Shown here: positions 1 to 5,460 of the stretch, piece by piece | Layout of the letters: the number at the start of each line of letters is the position of its first letter | Position numbering within the stretch: position 1 is the first letter of the stretch | From: Rhodospirillales bacterium | Lineage (GTDB): Bacteria; Pseudomonadota; Alphaproteobacteria; SMXQ01 | Assembly: GCA_024638585.1 (NCBI GenBank) | Contig: JAHEKA010000192.1 | Location: 1 to 5,460 of the forward strand | Direction of reading: 5' to 3' | DNA: 5,460 nucleotides | Notes under the pieces: model-generated | Told to the model about the DNA's origin: nothing | Databases searched by the model: none | The model's input: the letters and a program-made list of their open reading frames with translations, nothing else | Translations under genes and position numbers: made by a program

Positions 1-1168
1 ACAGATGGGCGATAACCTCGTCGACATCGAGCGAATCGATGAACATCTGAGAGCGGTTGCGGAAGAATTCCTGGCGCCGTTCGGATTCCTGGGCCTCGGT
101 GAAGATGCGGATGTCCCAGCCCGACAACTGGCTGGCCAGGCGGACGTTCTGTCCGCGCCGGCCAATGGCAAGCGACAGCTGCTCGTCGGGCACGACCACT
201 TCGATCCGTTTCTGATCCTCGTCCAGCACCACCTTGGACACTTCCGCCGGGGCCAGGGCGTTGACCACGAAGGTCGCAGGGTCCGGCGACCACTGGATGA
301 TGTCGATCTTTTCGCCCTGGAGTTCCGCCACCACCGCCTGCACGCGGCTGCCGCGCATGCCGACACAGGCGCCGACGGGATCGATGGAGGCGTCGTTGGA
401 CAGCACCGCAATCTTGGCGCGGCTGCCCGGGTCCCGGGCCACCGACTTGATCTCGATGATGCCGTCATAGATTTCAGGCACCTCCTGGGCAAACAGCTTG
501 GCCATGAATTCCGGCCGGGTGCGGGACAGGAAGATCTGCGGCCCGCGCATTTCCTCGCGCACGTCGTAGATAAAGGCGCGCACGCGCTCAGAAGTCCTGA
601 GGTTTTCCCGCGGCAGGGCCTCGTCCCGGCGCAGCACCGCCTCGGCACGTCCGAGATCAACGGTGACGTTGCCGAATTCCACCCGCTTGACGAGGCCATT
701 GACGACCTCGCCGATGCGGTCCTTGTACTCCTCGTATTGCCGCTGGCGTTCGGCCTCGCGCACCTTCTGCACGATGACCTGCTTCGCGGTTTGGGCCGCG
801 ATACGGCCGAAATCGATGGGCGGGAGACGGTCGATCAGGAAGCCGCCGGGTTCGATGTCGGGATCGATCTTGCGCGCTTCGTCGATCGAGATCTGCGTGA
901 ACTCGTCCTCGACCTCCTCCACCGCCTCGGTGTAGCGCGCCAGGGTGATTTCCCCGGTCGACCGGTGAATGGTGGCGCGGATGTCGTGCTCCTGGCCATA
1001 GCGCGAGCGGCCGGCCTTCTGGATCGCCTGCTCCATAGCGGTCAGAACCTCTTCCCGATCGATGGCCTTCTCCCGGGCCACCGCATCGGCCACCTGGATC
1101 AGTTCGGGGCGGGCGAGACCGGTGGTCTCTTCCGCGAGGGGCATGGTTTCCGTGGTTTGATCGCTCAT
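1..1168 (-). CDS. nusA: Transcription termination/antitermination factor NusA (5' part, runs off the window)
   Basis: NusA binds RNA polymerase and nascent RNA in the cytoplasm and modulates pausing, intrinsic termination and antitermination. The reading frame is open from ATG 1168-1166 to the window edge, giving 389 codons; the C-terminal part is missing. Visible parts are the RNAP-binding N-terminal domain (about 20-135, with ADAVAREKAIDREEV and PPIDFGRIAAQTAKQVIVQK), the S1 domain (about 150-217, VGEVVNGLVKRVEFGNVTVDLG region), KH1 (about 220-290, EVPEIYDGIIEIK, ARDPGSRAKIAV, DPVGACVGMRGSRVQAV) and KH2 (about 295-355, LAIGRRGQNVRLASQLSGWD). An in-frame TGA at 1186-1184 limits the start. 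ATG 1168 has a modest GGA about 7 nt upstream; ATG 1144 (residue 9) also has one and would give an N-terminus closer to the usual length, so the exact start is uncertain. It lies 126 nt after rimP, the common rimP-nusA order. Identification is near certain. Confidence 0.98.
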   Translation of the reverse strand, partial: MSDQTTETMPLAEETTGLARPELIQVADAVAREKAIDREEVLTAMEQAIQKAGRSRYGQEHDIRATIHRSTGEITLARYTEAVEEVEDEFTQISIDEARKIDPDIEPGGFLIDRLPPIDFGRIAAQTAKQVIVQKVREAERQRQYEEYKDRIGEVVNGLVKRVEFGNVTVDLGRAEAVLRRDEALPRENLRTSERVRAFIYDVREEMRGPQIFLSRTRPEFMAKLFAQEVPEIYDGIIEIKSVARDPGSRAKIAVLSNDASIDPVGACVGMRGSRVQAVVAELQGEKIDIIQWSPDPATFVVNALAPAEVSKVVLDEDQKRIEVVVPDEQLSLAIGRRGQNVRLASQLSGWDIRIFTEAQESERRQEFFRNRSQMFIDSLDVDEVIAHL

Positions 1169-1294
1169 TCTATTCCGTCCCAATCACCTTCACTGCATTA
1201 GCCATTGCATGGGGCCTGTATCGGTAAATCTCTGGCACGCCATCCCCGGATCGAGGGGACAACCCGGCACCGGATGGCGCCGGTCGCGTGCCGG
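1169..1294 (-). other. rimP-nusA spacer with two competing RNA structures
   Basis: No gene is seen in this 126-nt gap. In the minus-strand RNA, 1283-1276 (CCGGCGCC) can pair with 1271-1264 (GGUGCCGG), an 8-bp stem with one G-U pair and an AUCC loop. Alternatively 1292-1286 plus 1276-1272 can pair with 1245-1234 (read as GGAUGGCGUGCC), a 12-bp helix with a 9-nt bulge. The two structures share bases and exclude each other. Neither is followed by a U run, so this is not a standard terminator. The pairing is directly visible; any regulatory role is inference. Confidence 0.35.
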
Positions 1295-1789
1295 TCAGAC
1301 GCCGGACGCCTCTTGCGCCGCGGCAATCAATTCATCTGTCAGCACCAGCCGGGCTTTGGCAATAGCCTCGATCGGCAGGCGCACGGTATCTTCATCGACC
1401 GCCAGCGAAACCATGCCGGCCTCCAGCCCCAGCAGCCGGCCCTTGAACCGGCGCCGCCCGGCGATCGATTCGTGGGTCTCGATCCGGGCGTCGAAGCCGG
1501 CGAACCGTTCGAAATCCCGGGGCCGGGTGAGCGGCCGGTCGATTCCCGGTGAGCTCACCTCCAAGGTATAGGCCCCGGCGATCGGATCCTCGGCATCGAG
1601 CAGCGCCGAGACGCTGCGGGAGATGTCCGCACAGTCGTCGACCGTCATCCCGACGCCATCGGCCCGTTCGGCCATGATCTGAAGCACCGGCCGGTCGCCG
1701 CCCGAAAGCTGCACCCGCACCAACTCATATCCCAGCCCCTCAAGCGGACCCGTGATCAGAGCCGCAACCCTGTCCGTGACCTGTTGCAT
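1295..1789 (-). CDS. rimP: Ribosome maturation factor RimP
   Basis: RimP (YhbC/DUF150) is a cytoplasmic factor needed for late maturation of the 30S ribosomal subunit. The product has 164 residues, within the family's usual range. The N-terminal alpha/beta domain covers about residues 1-88 and contains the conserved block LEVSSPGIDRPL at 76-87, preceded by MTVDDCADISRSVSALLD (48-65). A small C-terminal SH3-like beta domain covers about 93-150 (FKGRLLGLE, VRLPIEAIAKARLVL). The start is well fixed: an in-frame TGA at 1816-1814 lies 24 nt upstream of ATG 1789 and no other ATG or GTG lies between. The Shine-Dalgarno is weak (GGGAT region). An upstream ATG preceded by GGGAGTG is out of frame. The gene precedes nusA on the same strand, as in most proteobacteria, and sits downstream of a strong terminator, so it probably heads the rimP-nusA transcription unit here. 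Confidence 0.97.
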   Translation of the reverse strand: MQQVTDRVAALITGPLEGLGYELVRVQLSGGDRPVLQIMAERADGVGMTVDDCADISRSVSALLDAEDPIAGAYTLEVSSPGIDRPLTRPRDFERFAGFDARIETHESIAGRRRFKGRLLGLEAGMVSLAVDEDTVRLPIEAIAKARLVLTDELIAAAQEASGV

Positions 1790-1866
1790 CGTCGTCGGCG
1801 GTATCCCGCTGCATCACTCCCACCGGCTAAGGCAGCACCCGTGGGGCCGGCTCAATCGCGAACCGG

Positions 1867-1899
1867 AAATAAAAAAAGCGGGCCGGTGGCCCACCCCGC
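1867..1899 (-). terminator. Intrinsic terminator after trmB / before rimP
   Basis: On the minus strand, 1899-1878 forms a GC-rich hairpin: five outer pairs (GCGGG with CCCGC), one G-G mismatch, a U-G and two G-C pairs, and a GCCA tetraloop. It is followed at once by seven U residues (1877-1871) and then AUUU. This is a classic Rho-independent terminator, 64 nt past the trmB stop and 78 nt before the rimP start. It either ends the metK-trmB transcript or, if the promoter just upstream is used, attenuates transcription into rimP-nusA. Confidence 0.85.
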
Positions 1900-1938
1900 A
1901 CATTCACCCGAATCATCGGACCGTATTGAGATCGTTGA

Positions 1939-1966
1939 AATATAGTCATTTCCGCGCGTCCTTCAA
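1939..1966 (-). promoter_or_regulatory. Candidate sigma70 promoter overlapping the trmB stop codon
   Basis: On the minus strand TTGAAG (1966-1961, four of six bases matching TTGACA) is followed after 16 nt by TATATT (1944-1939, five of six matching TATAAT). Transcription would begin near 1932, about 33 nt before the terminator hairpin. The -35 element contains the trmB TGA stop. This is the best promoter match I see between trmB and rimP, but AT-rich spacers yield chance matches and no start site data are available. Confidence 0.35.
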
Positions 1967-2775
1967 GTGTTTTGGGCACTTGCGCCCCCCTGCCGGGCAG
2001 TGCGCGGCGCCCTCGCAAACACCAGGAAGACCGGCGCGGCGCCCTTGGCTCGGGCCTTTTGCTCGTACCGCGTTGGCGGCTGGTCGGCGGGCCGCTGGCG
2101 CCAATCCGCCGGCGAGCGTGCCGCCCACGCGAAATCCGGGTGGCGGATCAGGGCCGAAAGCGCCCAACGCAGGCAGACCGGATCATCGGTGGCAAACCGC
2201 AATTCGGCCCCCTCGGCCATCGCCCGGGCGAGCGCGTCAAGCGTCGCGGCCGAGATGAACCGGCGGCGCGCGTGACGGGCCTTGGGCCAGGGATCGGGAA
2301 ACAGGACGAAGACCCGGCCGAGACTGCCGGGCGCCAGGTGATCGAGCAGGACCCGCGCATCGTCGTCATAGATGCGCAAATTGTTGAGCCCGTCCCGATC
2401 GATGCGTGCCAGCGCGGCGGCGACCCCGTTGAGGAACGGCTCACAGCCGATGAACGCGACATCCGGATGGGCCTGGGCCTGGGCCACGAGATGTTCACCC
2501 GCGCCGAAGCCCACCTCCAGCCACACTGCGCGATAGGCCGCGGCGGGGCGGCTTGCGAAGGGCCGGGGACCGGCGAACCATTGCAGGGGATCCAAGGTCC
2601 CTTCCTGAGCAGCCGCAACTGCCTGGTTGCGCCCCGGAACGGGCACCCGAATGCGCGGGAGGAGCCGATCAACCAGCGCTTGCCGGGTCGGACGCAGCGG
2701 TCGCCCCTTGCGCCGGCCATAGAGGATGCGGCGGCGGGAAGGCGGATCGGGGCTATGGGTCTCGCGTCCGGTCAT
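1963..2775 (-). CDS. trmB: tRNA (guanine-N7-)-methyltransferase TrmB
   Basis: TrmB transfers a methyl group from S-adenosylmethionine to N7 of G46 in the variable loop of tRNAs. From ATG 2775 the product has 270 residues, somewhat longer than typical TrmB (roughly 210-240). The N-terminal block ILYGRRKGRPLRP (17-29) is characteristic of alphaproteobacterial members. The SAM-binding motif LEVGFGAGEH is at 86-95, followed by IGCEPFLNGVA (109-119). The catalytic/tRNA-binding block FPDPWPKARHARRRF is at 159-173 and TRYEQKA at 235-241. The last 15 or so residues (RTARQGGASAQNT) look like an unstructured tail. The start was chosen because it precedes the YGRRKGRP block by a normal distance and follows the metK stop by 34 nt; a longer frame would overlap metK by 110 bases. 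No strong Shine-Dalgarno is seen, so translation may be coupled to metK. The enzyme consumes the product of its upstream neighbour. Confidence 0.96.
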   Translation of the reverse strand: MTGRETHSPDPPSRRRILYGRRKGRPLRPTRQALVDRLLPRIRVPVPGRNQAVAAAQEGTLDPLQWFAGPRPFASRPAAAYRAVWLEVGFGAGEHLVAQAQAHPDVAFIGCEPFLNGVAAALARIDRDGLNNLRIYDDDARVLLDHLAPGSLGRVFVLFPDPWPKARHARRRFISAATLDALARAMAEGAELRFATDDPVCLRWALSALIRHPDFAWAARSPADWRQRPADQPPTRYEQKARAKGAAPVFLVFARAPRTARQGGASAQNT

Positions 2776-2809
2776 GGGTCGCCGGTGCGCCCGGCGGTGG
2801 TTGCGGGCG

Positions 2810-3979
2810 TCAGGTGAGGGCGGCTTTGAGGTCTTCGACCAGGTCCTCGCGCTCCCAGGAGAAGCCGCCGTCGGCCTCCGGCGCCCGGCCGAAATGGCCG
2901 TAGGCCGCGGTGCGCGCATAGATCGGCTTGTCCAGGTGCAGATGGTCGCGGATGCCCCGGGGGGTCAGGTCCATCACCTCGGTGAGGGCCCCTGCCAGCT
3001 TGCCCTCGTCGACCTGACCCGTGCCGTAGGTGTTGACATAGACCGACAGCGGCTTGGCCACGCCGATGGCATAGGAGATCTGAATCACGCATTTCTCCGA
3101 AAGCTCCGCCGCGACGACGTTGCGCGCGAGGTAGCGTGCCGCGTAGGCCGCCGAGCGGTCGACCTTGGACGGGTCCTTGCCCGAGAACGCACCACCACCA
3201 TGGGGCGATGACCCGCCATAGGTATCGACGATGATCTTGCGCCCGGTCAAGCCGCAATCGCTGTCCGGGCCGCCAATGACAAAGCGGCCCGTCGGGTTGA
3301 CGTAGAACTCGTCCTCCGGGCACATCCACCCTTCGGGCAGGACATTCTCCACATGGGGCCGGACGATCTTGCGGACGTCGTCCTGGCTGAGGTCCTCGGC
3401 GTGCTGGGTCGAGACCACCACCGAGGTCGCCCGCACCGGCTTGCCGTTCTCGTATTGCAGCGTCACCTGGCTCTTGGAATCGGGGCCCAGGCCCGGTTCC
3501 GCCCCGGAGTGGCGTGCTTCGGCCAGGGAGCGCAGAATGGCGTGGGAATAATGGATCGGCGCCGGCATCAGCACCTCGGTCTCACGGCAGGCATAGCCGA
3601 ACATGATGCCCTGATCGCCCGCGCCCTCCGACTTGTTGCCCGCCGCATCCACACCGACGGCGATGTCCGCCGATTGCGAGTGGATCAGAACCTCGACCCG
3701 CGCGTTCTTCCAGTGAAACCCGTCCTGCTCATAGCCGATGTCGCGCACGCAAGTCCGGGCAATATCCTCAAGACCCGCCGCGTCCAGCGTTCCCGGCCCG
3801 CGCACCTCCCCCGCCATGACGATGCAATTGGTCGTGACAAGGGTTTCCGCCCCCACCCGAGACTGCGGGTCCAACGTCATATACGCGTCCACAACCGCGT
3901 CCGAAATCCGGTCCGCAACCTTGTCGGGATGGCCTTCGGAAACCGATTCGCTGGTGAACAGGTACTCGCCTTGTGACAC
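2810..3979 (-). CDS. metK: S-adenosylmethionine synthetase (methionine adenosyltransferase)
   Basis: MetK makes S-adenosylmethionine from methionine and ATP, releasing phosphate and diphosphate; it is a cytosolic homotetramer and essential in most bacteria. The product has 389 residues, the usual length, with the three-domain fold intact. Visible motifs are the N-terminal FTSESVSEGHPDKVAD (8-23, with the active-site His17 and Asp19), the first signature GAGDQGIMFGYA (119-130) and the second, phosphate-binding signature GGGAFSGKDPSKVDRSAAY (261-279). The C-terminus is complete (EREDLVEDLKAALT). The start is GTG 3979-3977, set by the near-perfect Shine-Dalgarno AAGGAGGT 4 nt upstream and by alignment of SQGEYLFTSESV with known N-termini. 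The frame stays open for another 42 codons back to 4105, but that extension has no family resemblance. The regulator gene lies 148 nt upstream and trmB 34 nt downstream. Confidence 0.98.
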   Translation of the reverse strand: MSQGEYLFTSESVSEGHPDKVADRISDAVVDAYMTLDPQSRVGAETLVTTNCIVMAGEVRGPGTLDAAGLEDIARTCVRDIGYEQDGFHWKNARVEVLIHSQSADIAVGVDAAGNKSEGAGDQGIMFGYACRETEVLMPAPIHYSHAILRSLAEARHSGAEPGLGPDSKSQVTLQYENGKPVRATSVVVSTQHAEDLSQDDVRKIVRPHVENVLPEGWMCPEDEFYVNPTGRFVIGGPDSDCGLTGRKIIVDTYGGSSPHGGGAFSGKDPSKVDRSAAYAARYLARNVVAAELSEKCVIQISYAIGVAKPLSVYVNTYGTGQVDEGKLAGALTEVMDLTPRGIRDHLHLDKPIYARTAAYGHFGRAPEADGGFSWEREDLVEDLKAALT

Positions 3980-3983
3980 AGGC

Positions 3984-3991
3984 ACCTCCTT
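3984..3991 (-). promoter_or_regulatory. Strong ribosome binding site that fixes the metK GTG start
   Basis: AAGGAGGT at 3991-3984 is a full-length match to the anti-Shine-Dalgarno sequence, placed 4 nt before GTG 3979. It is the strongest ribosome binding site in the window and decides the metK start against longer in-frame alternatives upstream. Confidence 0.85.
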
Positions 3992-4079
3992 GAGGGATAG
4001 ATTGCCGATAAGACTGGGCGCAGCGCGACGCCAATCGACCGGGACCGGACCGAAATTGGTCAGGCCCTGGGCCGGTCTT

Positions 4080-4105
4080 GTTGCAACCTTTAACGGTTCC
4101 GTCAA
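4080..4105 (-). promoter_or_regulatory. Candidate alphaproteobacterial housekeeping promoter for metK
   Basis: On the minus strand TTGACGG (4105-4099) is followed after 11 nt by GTTGCAAC (4087-4080). This resembles the Caulobacter-type housekeeping consensus, TTGACGS, 10-14 nt, GCTANAWC: the -35 half matches fully and the -10 half in six of eight positions, counting N. The -10 box is also a perfect 8-bp palindrome. Transcription would start near 4073, leaving a leader of roughly 95 nt before metK. The consensus is recalled knowledge; use of the site is inferred. Confidence 0.45.
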
Positions 4106-4110
4106 GCTGT

Positions 4111-4125
4111 TTCCCAGCCTGGGAA
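4111..4125. repeat. 15-bp palindrome just after the regulator gene
   Basis: TTCCCAG and CTGGGAA form a perfect 7-bp inverted repeat around a single central base, starting 3 nt past the regulator's stop codon and 6 nt upstream of the candidate metK -35 box. No U run follows on the minus strand, so it is a poor intrinsic terminator. It could be an operator or a short RNA hairpin (5 bp with a 5-nt loop). It may also be chance. Confidence 0.4.
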
Positions 4126-4127
4126 CC

Positions 4128-4580
4128 TCAGGAGGCGTCGGCCATGGATCTCAGAAGTTCGAGGAATTTTCGTCTCTGCTTGGGGTCCTGAATTTTGTAA
4201 TAAGCCCGCACCAGTTCCGCCGTTTCCCGGTTCGCCATGGGGTCGGCTTCATAGGTGGTCGCACCATCGGCGAACCCCCGGGCCTTGGCACCGGCAGTCG
4301 CCAGGGCGCGCGGCATCTCGTCGAAGAAAAAAGATACCGGCACATTCAGAACTTTGCTGAGAGTGAACAAGCGGCTTGCACCTATACGGTTGATTCCGCG
4401 CTCGTATTTTTGGATCTGCTGAAACGTCAGCCCGACGGCCTTGCCAAGCATCTCCTGGCTCATGCCCAGCAACATCCGCCGTTGTCGGACCCGGCTGCCG
4501 ACATGTGCATCGATCGGGTTGGATCGCCCCTTGGTAGCCCGCGGCGGCTTGCGGGTCGTTCTCGTCGTGCCCCTTGCCAT
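4128..4580 (-). CDS. XRE/Cro-CI family helix-turn-helix regulator, PhrR/PraR-like
   Basis: This is a DNA-binding regulator of 150 residues. A basic, disordered N-terminus (1-20, rich in R, T and K) precedes a complete HTH_3 domain at about 24-88: NPIDAHVGSRVRQRRMLLGM, then SQEMLGKAVGL (helix 2) and TFQQIQKYERG (recognition helix), ending in NVPVSFFFDEMP. A variable linker (about 90-117) and a predicted helical tail (118-148, ETAELVRAYYKIQDPKQRRK) follow. The pattern matches the alphaproteobacterial PhrR/PraR group as I recall it. The start is firm: in-frame TAG and TAA codons directly precede ATG 4580, and AAGGAA lies about 8 nt upstream. The gene sits between lnt and metK. In Sinorhizobium the lnt homologue actA is likewise followed by the low-pH-inducible phrR, so the pairing looks conserved. 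Targets are unknown here; autoregulation and control of metK are inferences. Confidence 0.92.
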   Translation of the reverse strand: MARGTTRTTRKPPRATKGRSNPIDAHVGSRVRQRRMLLGMSQEMLGKAVGLTFQQIQKYERGINRIGASRLFTLSKVLNVPVSFFFDEMPRALATAGAKARGFADGATTYEADPMANRETAELVRAYYKIQDPKQRRKFLELLRSMADAS

Positions 4581-4594
4581 TTACTATTTCCTTT

Positions 4595-4616
4595 TTTATA
4601 GGCGGCTCTAGCCGCC
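4595..4616 (-). promoter_or_regulatory. GC-rich inverted repeat next to a TATAAA box upstream of the regulator
   Basis: GGCGGC (4616-4611) and GCCGCC (4606-4601) flank TAGA on the minus strand, a perfect 6-bp inverted repeat, followed by TATAAA (4600-4595). It lies 20 nt upstream of the regulator's ATG. The minus-strand hairpin is followed by A residues, not U residues, so it is not a normal terminator for lnt. It could be an operator overlapping a -10-like box, or a hairpin in the 5' leader. No convincing -35 element is seen at 16-18 nt. Confidence 0.35.
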
Positions 4617-4630
4617 GTTTTCCTCGCAAT

Positions 4631-4671
4631 ATCTTACGCTTATAAGATGATCCTAATCATATCTAGATATG
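4631..4671. repeat. Cluster of AT-rich inverted repeats upstream of the regulator
   Basis: Three inverted repeats abut or overlap here. ATCTTA/TAAGAT (4631-4636 and 4643-4648) has a 6-nt spacer. ATGAT/ATCAT (4647-4651 and 4656-4660) has a 4-nt spacer. CATATCTAGATATG (4658-4671) is a perfect 14-bp palindrome. They sit in the most AT-rich pocket of an otherwise GC-rich window (4617-4707), 51 to 91 nt upstream of the regulator's start. The repeats are directly visible; a role as operator or promoter region is inference. Confidence 0.45.
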
Positions 4672-4707
4672 CCCCAAGACACAAGATAGAGATGAAAATC
4701 AAGCGTG

Positions 4708-5460
4708 TCAGGATATCGCGCCATGGCGCCGGCGCCGCGCCAGGGCAGCCCCGGCCCCGATCAGCGCCGCAATCACGACGAGAATCCAATTACCTATTCG
4801 GGCATAGGGCGTCGGAGACCCCAAGCCCGCGGGCAGGGGACGCTCGATCACCCCGCGCCGGCCCAGCGGCAGCCGCGCCAAAATCCGGCCCCAGGGATCG
4901 ATCACCGCGGAGATGCCGGTATTGGCCGCCCGCACCAGGGGCAAACCTTCCTCCACGGCACGCATGCGGGCGGCGGCCAGATGCTGATAGGGACCGGTCG
5001 AACGTCCGAACCAGCCATCGTTAGTCAGGTTCAAGAGCCAGGCAGGACGCGGGCCGGGGCCTGTGACGGCACCCGGGAAGATCGCCTCGTAGCACACCAG
5101 CGGCGAAAAGGAAGGGAGCCCGGGGACCGAGACCGTCACCGGACCGGGCCCGGCACTGAAATCGAGCCGCCCGGCGGTGATCTTGGCGATCGGCAGGACA
5201 CCACGGCCGGGAACGTATTCGCCGAACGGAACCAGGTGATGCTTGTCGTAGGTGGCGGCCACGCCGCCGCCGGTGACGGCCACGACCGTGTTCCAGATCC
5301 GGCGCGGGCCGGGCACCGGCGGATTGGTGCGAACGGCCCCGGTGATCAACACGCCGTCCGGGGGCACCGCGCGCTTGAGCAGCGCGATGCGCTGGGGATC
5401 CCCGTTGAGACTGAAGGGCAAGGCGGTTTCCGGCCAGATCACCACGTCGGGCGCGCCGGC
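4708..5460 (-). CDS. lnt: Apolipoprotein N-acyltransferase Lnt (C-terminal part, 5' end beyond the window)
   Basis: Lnt is an inner-membrane enzyme that adds the third acyl chain to the N-terminal cysteine of lipoproteins, using phospholipid as donor, before Lol-dependent sorting. The visible 250 codons cover most of the periplasmic carbon-nitrogen hydrolase domain and the final membrane helix; the N-terminal membrane helices lie outside. All three catalytic residues are present: Glu in WPETALP (residue 11 of the fragment), Lys in YDKHHLVPFGEYVPG (residue 73) and Cys in LVCYEAIFPG (residue 123). The conserved NLTNDGWFG and RAANTGISAVIDPWGR blocks follow. A C-terminal transmembrane helix (about 223-240, WILVVIAALIGAGAALA) is followed by a basic tail RRRRHGAIS, as in the family. 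The GTG at 5445 is internal, because the frame continues upstream through AGAPD to the window edge. The next gene, the regulator, starts 127 nt downstream, and no clear terminator separates them. Confidence 0.97.
   Translation of the reverse strand, partial: AGAPDVVIWPETALPFSLNGDPQRIALLKRAVPPDGVLITGAVRTNPPVPGPRRIWNTVVAVTGGGVAATYDKHHLVPFGEYVPGRGVLPIAKITAGRLDFSAGPGPVTVSVPGLPSFSPLVCYEAIFPGAVTGPGPRPAWLLNLTNDGWFGRSTGPYQHLAAARMRAVEEGLPLVRAANTGISAVIDPWGRILARLPLGRRGVIERPLPAGLGSPTPYARIGNWILVVIAALIGAGAALARRRRHGAIS

Noticed and set aside
5..1201. A 398-codon open frame on the plus strand.
   Set aside because: It lies antisense to nusA, whose frame gives unmistakable S1 and KH motifs. The plus-strand translation is rich in H, R, G and D, typical of an antisense shadow in GC-rich DNA.
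1827..1949. A 40-codon minus-strand frame (starts MTIFQRSQYGPM) with AAGGA 9 nt upstream, spanning the terminator, considered as a leader peptide.
   Set aside because: It begins upstream of the predicted transcript start, reads through the terminator stem and U tract (giving ARFFYF), and has no run of regulatory codons. Only conservation in relatives would revive it.
1972..2817. A 281-codon open frame on the plus strand.
   Set aside because: It is antisense to trmB and its translation matches no family I recognise; trmB has clear SAM-binding and FPDPWPK motifs.
2776..2919. A 48-residue N-terminal extension of TrmB.
   Set aside because: It would overlap the metK coding region by 110 bases and encodes low-complexity R/P/A/S sequence; ATG 2775 gives a normal N-terminus.
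3980..4105. A 42-codon N-terminal extension of metK starting at TTG 4105.
   Set aside because: The TTG is the -35 box of the candidate promoter, the extension has no family resemblance, and GTG 3979 has a near-perfect Shine-Dalgarno.
4100..4135. CCAGGCTGG-like string resembling the core of the SAH riboswitch.
   Set aside because: The conserved flanking GAGGAGCG and CAACGGCGC parts are missing and the string begins directly at the regulator's stop codon.
3738..4601. A 287-codon open frame on the plus strand across the metK leader and the regulator.
   Set aside because: It overlaps two well-supported genes on the other strand and its translation shows no domain, so it is an antisense shadow.

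Overview
The window is a high-GC stretch of bacterial chromosome, and every supported gene lies on the minus strand. Read in the direction of transcription (right to left), the order is lnt (3' part), an XRE-family regulator, metK, trmB, rimP and nusA (5' part). This order, together with the strongly alphaproteobacterial character of the proteins (PhrR/PraR-like regulator, NusA with the FMAKLFAQEVPEIYDGI block, TrmB with an N-terminal YGRRKGRPLRP block), points to an alphaproteobacterium, possibly of the Rhodospirillales. That placement is inference from recalled family features, not from a search.

Layout by region. 4708-5460: C-terminal half of apolipoprotein N-acyltransferase, with all three catalytic residues visible. 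4581-4707: an unusually AT-rich pocket with a cluster of inverted repeats upstream of the regulator gene. 4128-4580: a 150-residue helix-turn-helix regulator. 3980-4127: a 148-nt leader with a candidate promoter and a very strong ribosome binding site for metK. 2810-3979: S-adenosylmethionine synthetase. 1963-2775: tRNA (guanine-N7)-methyltransferase, which uses SAM, 34 nt downstream of metK. 1790-1962: a gap holding a strong intrinsic terminator and, just before it, a sigma70-like promoter. 1295-1789: ribosome maturation factor RimP. 1169-1294: a 126-nt spacer able to form two competing RNA structures. 1-1168: the first 389 codons of NusA.

The window therefore joins two housekeeping units. 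One covers lipoprotein maturation, regulation and SAM supply and use (lnt, regulator, metK, trmB). The other is the start of the rimP-nusA transcription/translation operon, which in related genomes continues with ylxR and infB. The terminator at 1867-1899 separates them, or acts as an attenuator if the promoter at 1939-1966 is real.

I see no mobile element, CRISPR array, tRNA/rRNA gene or defence system. Coding content is ordinary and conserved. The points worth a second look are all in the four intergenic gaps.
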